A stretch of DNA of 64,000 nucleotides from Craterostigma plantagineum (Eukaryota > Streptophyta > Magnoliopsida > Lamiales > Linderniaceae), in assembly GCA_027422505.1 (NCBI GenBank), contig JAPQWV010000001.1, forward strand, positions 8,246,001 through 8,310,000. The letters run 5' to 3'. Below, one piece after another: positions 23,630 to 35,105 of the stretch. Below the pieces are notes generated by a model that had not been told where the DNA came from, did not search any database, and saw only the letters and a program-made list of their open reading frames with translations. Position 1 is the first letter of the stretch, and the number at the start of each line of letters is the position of its first letter. Made by a program: the position numbers and the translations under genes.

Positions 23630-25612
23630 TGATCGAGCGGATCGAGTAATAAAATAAAACGAATATTGACGAACTAACTACGCTCAACAGGCAAGTGTAC
23701 CTATCGAAAATAGTATAGAAATGGCAAATATTCGAGTATCGAACCCAAAGGAACTATCTACTTAGAAACCGTCGTTTAAATATCCTAGTGAATATTTTTG
23801 TGATTATTTTGGTGATGTTCGTAAATTTAAATAACGATACACTTAAAAATAAACAGTTTAATAAAAGTATAAAAACGGCGACCTTATGAACGAAAACGCA
23901 TTTGAGACTTCGAATCCCCCTAGCTCGACCGAACGACAAATAAATAATATATTTAGCTAATTATTAGACCGTGAGGATTCCTATGATACGTATACGAATT
24001 TCTACGATTGGGCGAAACTGCGCTTACTCGCTTTGACTCGCAACAACTAATCTACGTTTCAAATAGCTGGGCAAGCTTCCCTAACTACTTAATGGCAGAC
24101 CGCAATAAATAACGATGAATCCCACTATTAGATTTGACTCTAATCCGGCGGGGTAGTTCAACCTATCTCTAGAGATGAGTTTATTCCGCTCGTTTACGAG
24201 TGGTCTAATCGTTCGCCCCTCTCTCGAGCGTAGCGATCGATTTCCCAACAATTATTCCGACCACATAGACAAAATCAAAATAATAGCATATATCGTAACC
24301 GAGTCATAATAGAAAACATATTAATAATACGTTCAACATACGTACGATCTCGCTAGGGTTCATCTAATCTCAAATACTACGGGATTCAGCCACTCATATT
24401 AAACTTTAACACAACGACGAGCGTAAATAACAACGAGAAAAACATGTTTCTTCCCTGAATTTCGGCTCCGCGTTTAATCCTTCGTTGAGGCGTTTTGTCG
24501 AACAGGTGGTGGGCGTCTCAGCTTCTCCTTTTCTTACGAGACCTCTGCACTGCTCGCTCGCTTCTCCTCCTACGCCCGCAGCCCGTCGCAGCCCAATCGT
24601 AACCGAAATTTAGCTTGTTACCTCGCACGTGAACCCGGCTCGGATCAGCCCTTCGTCAGTACTGTGCACCCGGCTCGTAGCTATTGCTCACACGCACCGC
24701 TCACAGCCCAAGGGTCAGCCCCGTGCTTCCGTCGCCGATCAGCCCTGCCGCGTTGTACGTGTATATGGCTTCGTCACCTCCAATCCTTGCACGTTGATCC
24801 TCCACCCCCCAAGTTCTGCTCTTTACGTTCCTTCCGTCAGTCTCAGCTGCAGCCCCGCACAGACCAGCCGCTCGACACAGTACAACAGCCCCGAGGACAA
24901 CGGCGTATATGTGTCTCTCTCGAGAGTGAGTTGAGGGCTTCGTCGGATTTTGATTCGGGATAGAGTTCGTCTCTCAAGCCTTATATGATCGTGTATATGG
25001 CTTCTTTCGTGTTTCTCCACTCTAGCAGCTGACCTTATTTATAGATGATGGAGGGAGGGACATCAAATCTTCATGGCAGCTCAAGAACGGCGTGATCTTC
25101 ATTTTCTTCCTTGAGCCGTCTTCACTTTTGTGTGCTCGGCCGATCTTGTATGTGACGTTTTTGTTTTGTTTGTTTTCTTTTTTTTTTCTCATTCGTCACA
25201 TGCTTGTGTAGTACGTATCTCCTTGATTGCATTAAAGATATTTCTAAGAATGGGATTGGGCTGTTTGGCTTGGGCCGATTTCACTTTGGGCTCAATTAGT
25301 TGTCGGGCCGAGTGCAATTCTTTTCTGCATAGCAAAGCAGCAGTGAGTTCAAAAAAATTCAAATCTCCCAATCTCAAACTCGGAATAGAAATCCCTTCGG
25401 TCAAAATCAATAACAACGAGTCTTATTGCATCTGTTAAATTTTCAAGTCCATCGGACATCGTTTACCCCGTCAATTCGAAGGAATTCGAACCTGCCGCAC
25501 AACTGTCGTTAAAAGTTTGATATCGTCGTTAAATCATATTTAAGTGCTATAATTTTAATCACGCAAACGATTTAAAAGTAACAAATATAAACGTAAGGAA
25601 ATACGTTTATCA
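23630..25612 (-). repeat. Gypsy-1 3' LTR
   Basis: It runs from TGATCGAGCGG to CGTTTATCA. A minus-strand TATA box (CTATAAATAA) lies at 25036-25043. Small open frames inside are duplicated exactly in the other LTR and have no recognisable domain. Confidence 0.95.
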
Positions 25613-25650
25613 AAATTCCCCACACTTAAACGTTTGCTTGCCCGCAAGCA
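25613..25650 (-). promoter_or_regulatory. Gypsy-1 polypurine tract and adjacent stem-loop
   Basis: On the minus strand AAGTGTGGGGAATTT precedes the LTR. Next to it TTTGCTTG-CCCG-CAAGCAAA (25631-25650) is a perfect 8-bp hairpin. Gypsy-2 has the same arrangement at 59120-59159. Confidence 0.65.
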
Positions 25651-27118
25651 AATAAAATAAAAAGGCATAGGAAAGGATAAAATCATGTAACGTACCAATC
25701 AAGAATGAAAGCACGTAGGAGAAAATGCAAGTAAAGCTGGAAAGCATATTTGAAATCAACGACTAACTACACGATTTTCTTTAGCGATACCTATCAAAAT
25801 CCGCACCTCACAGAGATTCACTCAAATCACTAAGTGTATAGGTTAAGATGTCAGTGATATCGCTCGGGTCATGCACTAATCTAATCTCTACCATAAGCTT
25901 GCAAGCAATTCGTAAATCTACCACTTTCAATGATCAAGTGTGAATCGGAAGGTCTTTACCGGGTTATAAAGTGGCTGTGTAGGATATGCAAGGAATAAGC
26001 ATAAACAGGATATGAGCTGTAGTCGTGTCAGAATTATGCCATCATCTCGAAGCGCCAAATCCGTCGTTCTTATTCATCACTTCCTTTCTTTTGCAGTTTT
26101 TTTTTTTTTTTTTTTCACCAAGCCCTTCTTCTCTCAACTTCTCAATCTAAGAAATAGATAATAGGCTTTTGAGAGTGAAAGATTATCGGAGGAAGGGTTC
26201 TTAGTCAATATATTATTTTTTTTCTTCTTTTTTTTTTTCTTCTTCTTCTATTTTTTTTTTCATCAGCTCCGAGATTTCGTACGGGTTGCGCTTCTTAAGT
26301 CAGGCACTCAACCTCCACTTCTACTATCGCTCCAATGGGTTTATGTCTGAAGGCTTAATCAGTGTCGGCAATTTATAATCGGTTTTTTTTTTTCAAATGA
26401 AAGGCTAAGGCTCAAAGTGGCTAACTACGGGGGCCAATGTGGTTGGACACTTTGGCTATAGACTGAATTCCTAATGCCTTCCTCATTTTCACGCAAGCAC
26501 ACGTCAAGTAGTTTCAAAACGCAATAACAAGCAAGTTCTGAAGAGAAATAAACTAAGCATGATTCACACAACCAAAGAAATGAGCAAAAAGCTCGTAGGC
26601 TCAAAAATCTCACAAAAATCGGGTTATGTGTACGAATCTCTCAAGTATCGCCAAGTTCATCATGTAAGAAAGAAGTAGACTACGCATATGTATCCTAATT
26701 ACTCACAAAATTCCAAACATAAAGTCATCCCTTCATGATAAGAAACCCAATTACTCGAAAAAAATTTGTACCAAAAATCAAGACTTGCATATATATATAT
26801 ATATAACATGTTCGCCTAAATTTCACAGAAATTCCCCTCCCCACACTTAATATTTACGTTGTCCTCAACGTAACAATCATGTAACACAAGGAAAAGAGAA
26901 AAGAAAGATAAACGAACTTCCCTGAATAGTTCGATATGCATGCTTTGTACGGCTCCTCCCCACACTTGAGATCTTGAATTCCCTGCGATCGTTGAAAGAC
27001 AAAATCATAAAAACTAAAAATGCGCATAGAAATAAAGTAAAAACATAGGATAGGCTTGGGGTGCCTCCCAAGTAGCGCTTTCTTTAATGTCTTTTAGCTA
27101 GACATTGTTCGGTGATTT
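25651..27118 (-). other. Gypsy-1 3' untranslated region
   Basis: No env-like ORF or other gene is visible. It holds long T runs (about 26096-26115 and 26214-26260) and, at 26831-26873, a second pyrimidine tract with CACACTTAA and a TTACGTTG-TCCT-CAACGTAA hairpin. Confidence 0.7.
26831..26873 (-). promoter_or_regulatory. Second PPT-like tract plus hairpin in Gypsy-1
   Basis: CCCCTCCCCACACTTAA is followed by a hairpin with stem TTACGTTG and loop TCCT. It copies the layout next to the 3' LTR and is conserved in Gypsy-2 (60501-60538). Confidence 0.55.
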
Positions 27119-30100
27119 TTAGCGTTGGGTGGTGTTGAGGAGGTGGATGGTTTCTTTTTCGAGCGCCTCGATGACACCACCATAGTAATGCTTGAGTCGG
27201 TGCCCGTTCACCTTGAAGGTCCCCTTCTCCGGATGTGTGATCTCAACTGTTCCGTATGGGAATACTCGGGTCACTGTGAATGGCCCAGACCATCTCGATT
27301 TCAGTTTACCAGGAAACAGCCGCAGTCGTGAGTTGTAAAGCAAGACCCGATCGCCTTCTTGAAATTCCCGTTTCATGATTTTACGATCATGATACAGCTT
27401 CGTACGCTCCTTGTAGAGGCGAGTATTTTCGTACGCCATCTGCCTCCACTCGTCGAGCTCGTTGATCTGTAAATTCCGCTTTTCACCTGCAAGATTCAAA
27501 TCAAAATTTAGTTTTTTTAACGCCCAATACGCTTTGTGTTCTAGCTCGACGGGTAAATGACAAGATTTCCCGTAAACAAGTCTATAGGGCGTAGATCCGA
27601 TAGGTGTCTTGTATGCTGTCCGGTATGCCCATAATGCGTCGTTTAACTTGTTTGGCCAATCTCGCCTATGGTGTTCCACGGTCTTCTCTAGTATACGCTT
27701 CAGCTCCCTGTTTACGACTTCCACTTGGCCACTTGCTTGAGGATGGTATGCGGTAGTAACACTATGTTTCACGCCGTATTTCTCGAGCGTCTTTGCAAAT
27801 TGGGTGTTACAGAAGTGCGTACCTTTATCACTAATAATGCAACGAGGTGAACCAAATCGTGAAAATAAAGATTTCAGAAATTTAACGACTACCCTAGCAT
27901 CATTAGTAGGTAGTGCTTGCGCTTCTACCCATTTTGACACATAATCGACTGCTACTAGAATATATCGATTTTTAAAAGATGTCGGAAAAGGACCCATAAA
28001 ATCAATGCCCCATACATCAAATATTTCACAAACGAGTATAAAATTTTGAGGCATTTCATTGCGCTTAGAGATATTACCTATTCGTTGGCACCTATCGCAC
28101 GTTTCTACATACCTTTGCGCATCCTTGAAAATTGTGGGCCAGTAGAATCCACATTCTAATACCTTTTGTGCAGTTCGATTGCCTCCATAATGGCCTCCGC
28201 ACGGTCCCGTGTGGCAATGCCCCAAGATATCGATTGTTTCAGGGAAGGATACGCATCGCCTGATTATATTATCCGCACAAATTCTAAATAGATAAGGATC
28301 ATCCCAAAAGTAATACTTCAAGTCCGAGAAGAATTTCTTCCTCTGGTGACTCGTGTATCCCCTTGGTAAGATCCTAGCTACAAGATAGTTAGCAATATCG
28401 GCATACCATGGAAGTTCATCAGGTACCTCATGTATAGCGTAAAGGTGTTCGTCGGGAAAGTAGTCTCGGATAGTCTCCTCTTTTGTAACCTCGCATGGTG
28501 TCTCTTCTAGTCTCGACAAGTGGTCTGCGGCAAGATTCTCCGTTCCCTTTTGGTCGCGAAACTCCACGTCGAACTCTTGGAGTAGTAGAATCCATCGGAT
28601 CAGCCTCGGCTTGGCATCCGGCTTCGCAAAGAGATGCTTAATGGCTGAATGATCTGTGTAGATGATGACCTTCGATAGGATAAGATATTGACGAAACTTG
28701 TCGATTGCATACACGACTGCAAGCAATTCCTTCTCGGTGGTAGTATAATTTGATTGCGCCTCATTTAGAGTCTTGCTTGCATAGTGTATCGGCTGAAAAT
28801 ATTTTTCCCGTCGCTGCCCCAAAACTGCACCTACTGCAAAATCACTGGCATCGCACATTAGTTCGAATGGTAGCCTCCAATCGGGGGCTACCATGACAGG
28901 AGCATTAATAAGCTTATCTTTAAGTAGAGTAAAAGCATTCATACAATCGGTCGTAAACTCATAAAGTATATCTTTTTCTAGCAAGCGAGTTAAAGGTCTA
29001 GCAATTTTAGAAAAATCTTTAATAAATCTACGATAAAAACCAACATGTCCTAAGAAACTTCTAATTGCTTTTACCGACGAGGGTGGAGGTAATCGTTCAA
29101 TAGTTTCTATTTTTGCTCTATCTACCTCGATACCTCTAGCCGATATCTTATGACCTAAAACGATACCTTCTCTAACCATAAAATGACATTTTTCCCAGTT
29201 TAGTACAAGGTTCGTTTCCTCGCATCGTTTAAGTACCGCCTTAAGATTGTAAAGACATACCTCAAATGAGTTACCAAAAATCGAAAAGTCATCCATGAAT
29301 ACCTCCATTCCTTTACCGATTGATTTGTCGAAAATAGCCATCATGCACCGTTGGAAGGTAGCCGGGGCATTACACAGTCCGAAAGGCATCCTCCGATATG
29401 CAAAGGTTCCGAATGGGCACGTAAAAGTCGTATTCTCTTGATCTTCTGGTGCAATCGGGATCTGCAAATAACCTGAAAGACCATCAAGAAAACAATAAAA
29501 TTCATGACCGGATAAACGCTCAAGCATTTGATCAATGAACGGTAAAGGAAAGTGATCTTTTCGTGTCGCGTCGTTTAATTTCCGGTAGTCGATGCACACT
29601 CGCCACCCTGTAACGGTCCTTGTTGGAATGAGTTCGTTTTTATCGTTGGATACCACCGTCATTCCTCCCTTCTTTGGCACCACTTGAACTGGGCTCACCC
29701 ATGCGCTGTCGGAGATCGGATATATGACTCCCGCATCAAGTAGCTTTATAACCTCAGCTTTTACTACCTCCTTCATGTTCGGGTTTAGACGCCTTTGATG
29801 TTGCACCACAGGCTTGAACTCGTTTTCCATCAGGATCCTATGCATGCAGAAGGTCGGGCTGATTCCTCGAATATCTGATATCTTCCATGCGAGCGCCTTC
29901 TTATGCTCCCGTAACAGGTCTAGGAGCATGATTTTCTGTTCCTTCTCCAAATTTGATGCTATAATTACGGGGAGTTTCGAGTTTTCCTCGAGAAACGCAT
30001 ACTCCAAGTGATCGGGCAGTTGCTTGAGTTCGAGGTTTGGTGGCTCCTCAATCGAACATTTTCCTTTTTCCTCTTCTTTGTTCGGGTGCACTTCGATGTT

Positions 30101-32518
30101 AGGTTCCGCCTCGTCTTCATTTGCGTCTATTTGGTCAACCTCAAAAGATCGTTCATGCATTGGCTCTTCAGTCTCTGCTAATCCTGACATCGAAGCAAAC
30201 ATTTCTGGTTGTGATAGTCCCTGCAATGATAAAAAGTCGTTCCATGCATCAATGTAAAAGCATTTATCATCTAATTTCTCGGAATTTTTCATTGATTCGG
30301 TCATATCGAATGTGACTTTTTCGCCATCTATAGTTAACGTCAATGTTCCGTTACGAACATCGACCATGGTTCCTCCAGTAGCAAGAAATGGCCTACCCAA
30401 TATTAGAGGAATATTTTCATCCTCCTCCATATCGAGAATAACAAAGTCTGCAGGAATTATAAATTTATCGACCTTAACCAGCACATCTTCGATGATACCC
30501 CTAGGATACTTAACAGATCTATCCGCTAATTGTAAACTCATCCTAGTGGGTTTGGGCTCTCCTAAACCAAGTCGTTTAAACATAGAATAAGGCATCAAAT
30601 TAATACTTGCTCCTAAATCGGCCAATGCCTTACTTATGACTAAATCGCCTATTAAACATGGTATAGTAAAACTCCCTGGATCCTTAAGCTTTTTCGGTAG
30701 CTTGTTCTGTAGAATGGCAGAGCACTCTCCTCGCAACTCAACGGTGGAAACATCTTCAAGCTTGCGCTTGTTCGTGATAAGATCCTTCAAAAACTTTGCC
30801 CATCGGGGCATCTGCGCAAGGGCATCAACAAGTGGTAAATTAATATGTAATTGTTTAAAAATAGCGAGAAATTTACCAAACTGATCATCAACGATTTCCC
30901 GTTTAAGTCTTGCTGGGTATGGAATTTTTGGTTGGTACGCCTTGACAGGTGGCTTAGACACAGTTTCTTCTTGTATGTCGGCCTCGCCGCTCGGTTGCGT
31001 GGGTTCAGCGTTCTTCTTCATTTTCTGTACTTCCTCGAGCTCTCTCCCGTTACGAAGTGTCACCGCCTTTACATGGTGGTCCTTAGGATTGGTCTCGGTG
31101 TAACTTGGTAACGATCCGGAAGGACGTTGTTGGAGTGATTCGGCAATCTGCCCAACTTGCTTCTCTAAGGCCCGTAGGGAAGACTCGGTGTTTTGTAACC
31201 GTGTTTCTTGATTATCCAAGCGAGAGTCGAGCTTCCCCATTAGCTTCTCGAGCATTCCCTCGAGCTTATCAACGCGACTATACGAGGTGGGCTCAGCATT
31301 CGTACTATGGTATCCTTGCGTTCTTTGGTTTTGAAATCCTGGTGGAGCTTGTTGTTGATTACCGTAGGCTAAGTTCGGATGAACTCGGTTAGGGACGTAG
31401 CTTCGTTGGCCCTGGTAGTTACCCATGTAGTCGACGTGCTCCATCGGAATAGTGGATGGACAACGGGTTGCGTCGTGACTTTCGCCGCAAGTAGCGCATG
31501 GCGGATTATAATTTGTGTATGCATGAGGAGGTGGAGCAGCTGCGGGAGTCCTCGGGACAGATTGTACCTGCATAGCATTAACAACCGGCTTTGTTGTTAG
31601 CGTGGGTAATAGCGTATTCATCAACGTTTGCATTTGGAGGTTGTTAGCTGCGATTTGTTGTTGGAGTGTGTCAAACTTGGCATTTATCGCAGTTGCATTA
31701 TCAACGTCGTACATCCCCGGTGGTTTGCCTCTATTGCTAGAACTCCCGCGCCGGAAGCTATTTGCGCTATATTCTTCGATTAGATTCCACCCTTCCGTCG
31801 CGCTTAAATTGCATAAACCTCCATTGCATGCCCCGTCAAGTAGTTGCACGGTAATATCATTCAACGATTCATGGAACCGCTGAATCAATTCGCTCTTCGT
31901 CATACCATGTTGTGGGAAGCGATTGAGAAGCGTCTTGAAACGTGTCCATACGTCGTATAAATTCTCGCCTTCCTTCTGCTTGAATGCTGTAAGGTCCATT
32001 TTGAGTTTCAGCACCTTTGACGGTGGAAAGAAGTGCGTGATGAAGGTGGCGTGCATCTCGTCCCAAGTGGTGATGGATCGTTCAGGTAGTAGATTATACC
32101 ACTCCTTGGCGTTACCTCTTAGGGAGAACGGAAATAAGTAGAGCCGGATCGTTTCAGCGCTTACTCCTTGTACTCGTATAGTGTCGGTGACGGACAGGAA
32201 GTCTCGTATGTGTCGGTAAGCGTCTTCCTCGGAGAGTCCATCGTATTGAGCTGTCGTCTGAAGCATTTGAAGCCAATGATGCTTCAGCTCAAAGTTGTTC
32301 GGCACTTGAGGGAGGATTATCGCTGAGCCGACCGACCCTACGGCGTTGTTTCTCCACAGCTCTCTCATTGGAGGCTCTCTAGCTACAAGCGGCATATCGT
32401 CACGATCTTGAGTCGCCATTTCGACTCGCCTTGCGTTTTCTCGTAGGTTATGTCGGAACGTTCTTTCGATCTCCGGGTCTCCTTCAACGATTGGTCGCGA
32501 GGGATTTCTTCGGGTCAT
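27119..32518 (-). CDS. Gypsy-1 gag-pol polyprotein (Athila-like), intact
   Basis: A single 1799-codon frame encodes everything needed for particle assembly and reverse transcription. Gag spans about residues 60-300 ([33 protein letters not shown]), with a knuckle [13 protein letters not shown] near 345-360 of CX2CX3HX4C form. The protease near 630-750 has [11 protein letters not shown] and [10 protein letters not shown] near 950-1120 has [11 protein letters not shown] and FMDD where many Gypsy elements have YVDD. RNase H near 1210-1330 has [24 protein letters not shown] and [10 protein letters not shown]. Integrase has an HHCC finger ending CDRCQR, catalytic [16 protein letters not shown] and [16 protein letters not shown], then a C-terminal basic domain. 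The start lies about 440 bp after the primer site, in an AT-rich leader. No frameshift or stop was found. Protein would act in cytoplasmic particles and, for integration, in the nucleus. Confidence 0.95.
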   Translation of the reverse strand: MTRRNPSRPIVEGDPEIERTFRHNLRENARRVEMATQDRDDMPLVAREPPMRELWRNNAVGSVGSAIILPQVPNNFELKHHWLQMLQTTAQYDGLSEEDAYRHIRDFLSVTDTIRVQGVSAETIRLYLFPFSLRGNAKEWYNLLPERSITTWDEMHATFITHFFPPSKVLKLKMDLTAFKQKEGENLYDVWTRFKTLLNRFPQHGMTKSELIQRFHESLNDITVQLLDGACNGGLCNLSATEGWNLIEEYSANSFRRGSSSNRGKPPGMYDVDNATAINAKFDTLQQQIAANNLQMQTLMNTLLPTLTTKPVVNAMQVQSVPRTPAAAPPPHAYTNYNPPCATCGESHDATRCPSTIPMEHVDYMGNYQGQRSYVPNRVHPNLAYGNQQQAPPGFQNQRTQGYHSTNAEPTSYSRVDKLEGMLEKLMGKLDSRLDNQETRLQNTESSLRALEKQVGQIAESLQQRPSGSLPSYTETNPKDHHVKAVTLRNGRELEEVQKMKKNAEPTQPSGEADIQEETVSKPPVKAYQPKIPYPARLKREIVDDQFGKFLAIFKQLHINLPLVDALAQMPRWAKFLKDLITNKRKLEDVSTVELRGECSAILQNKLPKKLKDPGSFTIPCLIGDLVISKALADLGASINLMPYSMFKRLGLGEPKPTRMSLQLADRSVKYPRGIIEDVLVKVDKFIIPADFVILDMEEDENIPLILGRPFLATGGTMVDVRNGTLTLTIDGEKVTFDMTESMKNSEKLDDKCFYIDAWNDFLSLQGLSQPEMFASMSGLAETEEPMHERSFEVDQIDANEDEAEPNIEVHPNKEEEKGKCSIEEPPNLELKQLPDHLEYAFLEENSKLPVIIASNLEKEQKIMLLDLLREHKKALAWKISDIRGISPTFCMHRILMENEFKPVVQHQRRLNPNMKEVVKAEVIKLLDAGVIYPISDSAWVSPVQVVPKKGGMTVVSNDKNELIPTRTVTGWRVCIDYRKLNDATRKDHFPLPFIDQMLERLSGHEFYCFLDGLSGYLQIPIAPEDQENTTFTCPFGTFAYRRMPFGLCNAPATFQRCMMAIFDKSIGKGMEVFMDDFSIFGNSFEVCLYNLKAVLKRCEETNLVLNWEKCHFMVREGIVLGHKISARGIEVDRAKIETIERLPPPSSVKAIRSFLGHVGFYRRFIKDFSKIARPLTRLLEKDILYEFTTDCMNAFTLLKDKLINAPVMVAPDWRLPFELMCDASDFAVGAVLGQRREKYFQPIHYASKTLNEAQSNYTTTEKELLAVVYAIDKFRQYLILSKVIIYTDHSAIKHLFAKPDAKPRLIRWILLLQEFDVEFRDQKGTENLAADHLSRLEETPCEVTKEETIRDYFPDEHLYAIHEVPDELPWYADIANYLVARILPRGYTSHQRKKFFSDLKYYFWDDPYLFRICADNIIRRCVSFPETIDILGHCHTGPCGGHYGGNRTAQKVLECGFYWPTIFKDAQRYVETCDRCQRIGNISKRNEMPQNFILVCEIFDVWGIDFMGPFPTSFKNRYILVAVDYVSKWVEAQALPTNDARVVVKFLKSLFSRFGSPRCIISDKGTHFCNTQFAKTLEKYGVKHSVTTAYHPQASGQVEVVNRELKRILEKTVEHHRRDWPNKLNDALWAYRTAYKTPIGSTPYRLVYGKSCHLPVELEHKAYWALKKLNFDLNLAGEKRNLQINELDEWRQMAYENTRLYKERTKLYHDRKIMKREFQEGDRVLLYNSRLRLFPGKLKSRWSGPFTVTRVFPYGTVEITHPEKGTFKVNGHRLKHYYGGVIEALEKETIHLLNTTQR

Positions 32519-32959
32519 GCACGAGCGGTCACGTACCTAGTCAACAAAATAAAGATAACAATAGCAATAAAAGATTTAGAAATAAAAACCAATAAAACAA
32601 AATATATTGCTAAAAATAAAATAAAAAATAATAGAGTGCTAATAATAATAAGGATATAATAATAACTATAATAATAATAATATTTTTTTCTTTTTTTAAT
32701 AGTGATGATAAAAATAAAATAGATAGTTTGAAGAAATAATAATAATAATATTAATAAACGTACCTAGACCAAAAGAAATCCGATTAAGCAAAAATATATA
32801 TATATATATAATAATAAAAAAAATAACAGCAAATAATAATAATAAAAATAACGAAAATAACGGAAAAAAAAATAAGTAAAAATAATAAGCGTAGAAATAA
32901 TAACAATAATAATAATAAAGCTAGAATAATAAACTAAAGTTCTCAAAATATCAATAGTT
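32519..32959 (-). other. Gypsy-1 leader, AAT-rich
   Basis: Non-coding. It is composed mostly of AATAAT and AAAATA words with no gene. It lies between the primer site and the gag start. Confidence 0.7.
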
Positions 32960-32976
32960 CCCCGGCAACGGCGCCA
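32960..32976 (-). promoter_or_regulatory. Gypsy-1 primer binding site (tRNA-Asp)
   Basis: The minus strand reads TGGCGCCGTTGCCGGGG, complementary to the 3' end of plant tRNA-Asp. This is the usual Athila primer site. It lies six bases from the LTR. Confidence 0.9.
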
Positions 32977-32982
32977 AAAACT

Positions 32983-34964
32983 TGATCGAGCGGATCGAGT
33001 AATAAAATAAAACGAATATTGACGAACTAACTACGCTCAACAGGCAAGTGTACCTATCGAAAATAGTATAGAAATGGCAAATATTCGAGTATCGAACCCA
33101 AAGGAACTATCTACTTAGAAACCGTCGTTTAAATATCCTAGTGAATATTTTTGTGATTATTTTGGTGATGTTCGTAAATTTAAATAACGATACACTTAAA
33201 AATAAACAGTTTAATAAAAGTATAAAAACGGCGACCTTATGAACGAAAACGCATTTGAGACTTCGAATCCCCCTAGCTCGACCGAACGACAAATAAATAA
33301 TATATTTAGCTAATTATTAGACCGTGAGGATTCCTATGATACGTATACGAATTTCTACGATTGGGCGAAACTGCGCTTACTCGCTTTGACTCGCAACAAC
33401 TAATCTACGTTTCAAATAGCTGGGCAAGCTTCCCTAACTACTTAATGGCAGACCGCAATAAATAACGATGAATCCCACTATTAGATTTGACTCTAATCCG
33501 GCGGGGTAGTTCAACCTATCTCTAGAGATGAGTTTATTCCGCTCGTTTACGAGTGGTCTAATCGTTCGCCCCTCTCTCGAGCGTAGCGATCGATTTCCCA
33601 ACAATTATTCCGACCACATAGACAAAATCAAAATAATAGCATATATCGTAACCGAGTCATAATAGAAAACATATTAATAATACGTTCAACATACGTACGA
33701 TCTCGCTAGGGTTCATCTAATCTCAAATACTACGGGATTCAGCCACTCATATTAAACTTTAACACAACGACGAGCGTAAATAACAACGAGAAAAACATGT
33801 TTCTTCCCTGAATTTCGGCTCCGCGTTTAATCCTTCGTTGAGGCGTTTTGTCGAACAGGTGGTGGGCGTCTCAGCTTCTCCTTTTCTTACGAGACCTCTG
33901 CACTGCTCGCTCGCTTCTCCTCCTACGCCCGCAGCCCGTCGCAGCCCAATCGTAACCGAAATTTAGCTTGTTACCTCGCGCGTGAACCCGGCTCGGATCA
34001 GCCCTTCGTCAGTACTGTGCACCCGGCTCGTAGCTATTGCTCACACGCACCGCTCACAGCCCAAGGGTCAGCCCCGTGCTTCCGTCGCCGATCAGCCCTG
34101 CCGCGTTGTACGTGTATATGGCTTCGTCACCTCCAATCCTTGCACGTTGATCCTCCACCCCCCAAGTTCTGCTCTTTACGTTCCTTCCGTCAGTCTCAGC
34201 TGCAGCCCCGCACAGACCAGCCGCTCGACACAGTACAACAGCCCCGAGGACAACGGCGTATATGTGTCTCTCTCGAGAGTGAGTTGAGGGCTTCGTCGGA
34301 TTTTGATTCGGGATAGAGTTCGTCTCTCAAGCCTTATATGATCGTGTATATGGCTTCTTTCGTGTTTCTCCACTCTAGCAGCTGACCTTATTTATAGATG
34401 ATGGAGGGAGGGACATCAAATCTTCATGGCAGCTCAAGAACGGCGTGATCTTCATTTTCTTCCTTGAGCCGTCTTCACTTTTGTGTGCTCGGCCGATCTT
34501 GTATGTGACGTTTTTGTTTTGTTTGTTTTCTTTTTTTTTCTCATTCGTCACATGCTTGTGTAGTACGTATCTCCTTGATTGCATTAAAGATATTTCTAAG
34601 AATGGGATTGGGCTGTTTGGCTTGGGCCGATTTCACTTTGGGCTCAATTAGTTGTCGGGCCGAGTGCAATTCTTTTCTGCATAGCAAAGCAGCAGTGAGT
34701 TCAAAAAAATTCAAATCTCCCAATCTCAAACTCGGAATAGAAATCCCTTCGGTCAAAATCAATAACAACGAGTCTTATTGCATCTGTTAAATTTTCAAGT
34801 CCATCGGACATCGTTTACCCCGTCAATTCGAAGGAATTCGAACCTGCCGCATAACTGTCGTTAAAAGTTTGATATCGTCGTTAAATCATATTTAAGTGCT
34901 ATAATTTTAATCACGCAAACGATTTAAAAGTAACAAATATAAACGTAAGGAAATACGTTTATCA
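32983..34964 (-). repeat. Gypsy-1 5' LTR
   Basis: It is 1982 bp and near-identical to 23630-25612. Differences seen are GCACGTG/GCGCGTG, CGCACAAC/CGCATAAC and one T fewer in a T run. TATA box on the minus strand at 34389-34396. Confidence 0.95.
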
Positions 34965-35105
34965 CACGTTCACTTAGTTCTAAGAAATTCTTTAAACGAT
35001 TTTTCTCAAAACTCTACTCGTTAAACTCATTTTTCTCATCTCGTTCGTTACTAACCCTTTTATCTATACAAGATCAAAACCACGGACGATTCGACTGCAC
35101 CAATC

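Larger units (their letters stand above)
23630..34964 (-). mobile_element. Gypsy-1, young intact Athila-like Ty3/Gypsy element
   Basis: LTRs of 1983 and 1982 bp (TGATCGAG...TTTATCA) enclose a tRNA-Asp primer site, one uninterrupted 1799-codon gag-pol frame and a 1.5 kb 3' region. Reading both LTRs line by line I found two substitutions and one homopolymer length change. The flanks are CATGT and CACGT, a five-base target duplication with one C-to-T change at a CpG. It is inserted antisense in the leader of Copia-2. Athila-like assignment rests on the primer site, LTR length, gag sequence and DLGAS protease. No env-like ORF is found. Confidence 0.95.

Noticed and set aside
24629..25020. Overlapping 99-101 codon ORFs in the Gypsy-1 LTRs
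   Set aside because: Near-identical LTR copies; Cys/Ser/Pro-rich composition and overlap in several frames point to chance in GC-rich LTR DNA.
30024..30600. Plus-strand ORFs opposite the Gypsy-1 polyprotein
   Set aside because: Shadows of an intact minus-strand coding frame.
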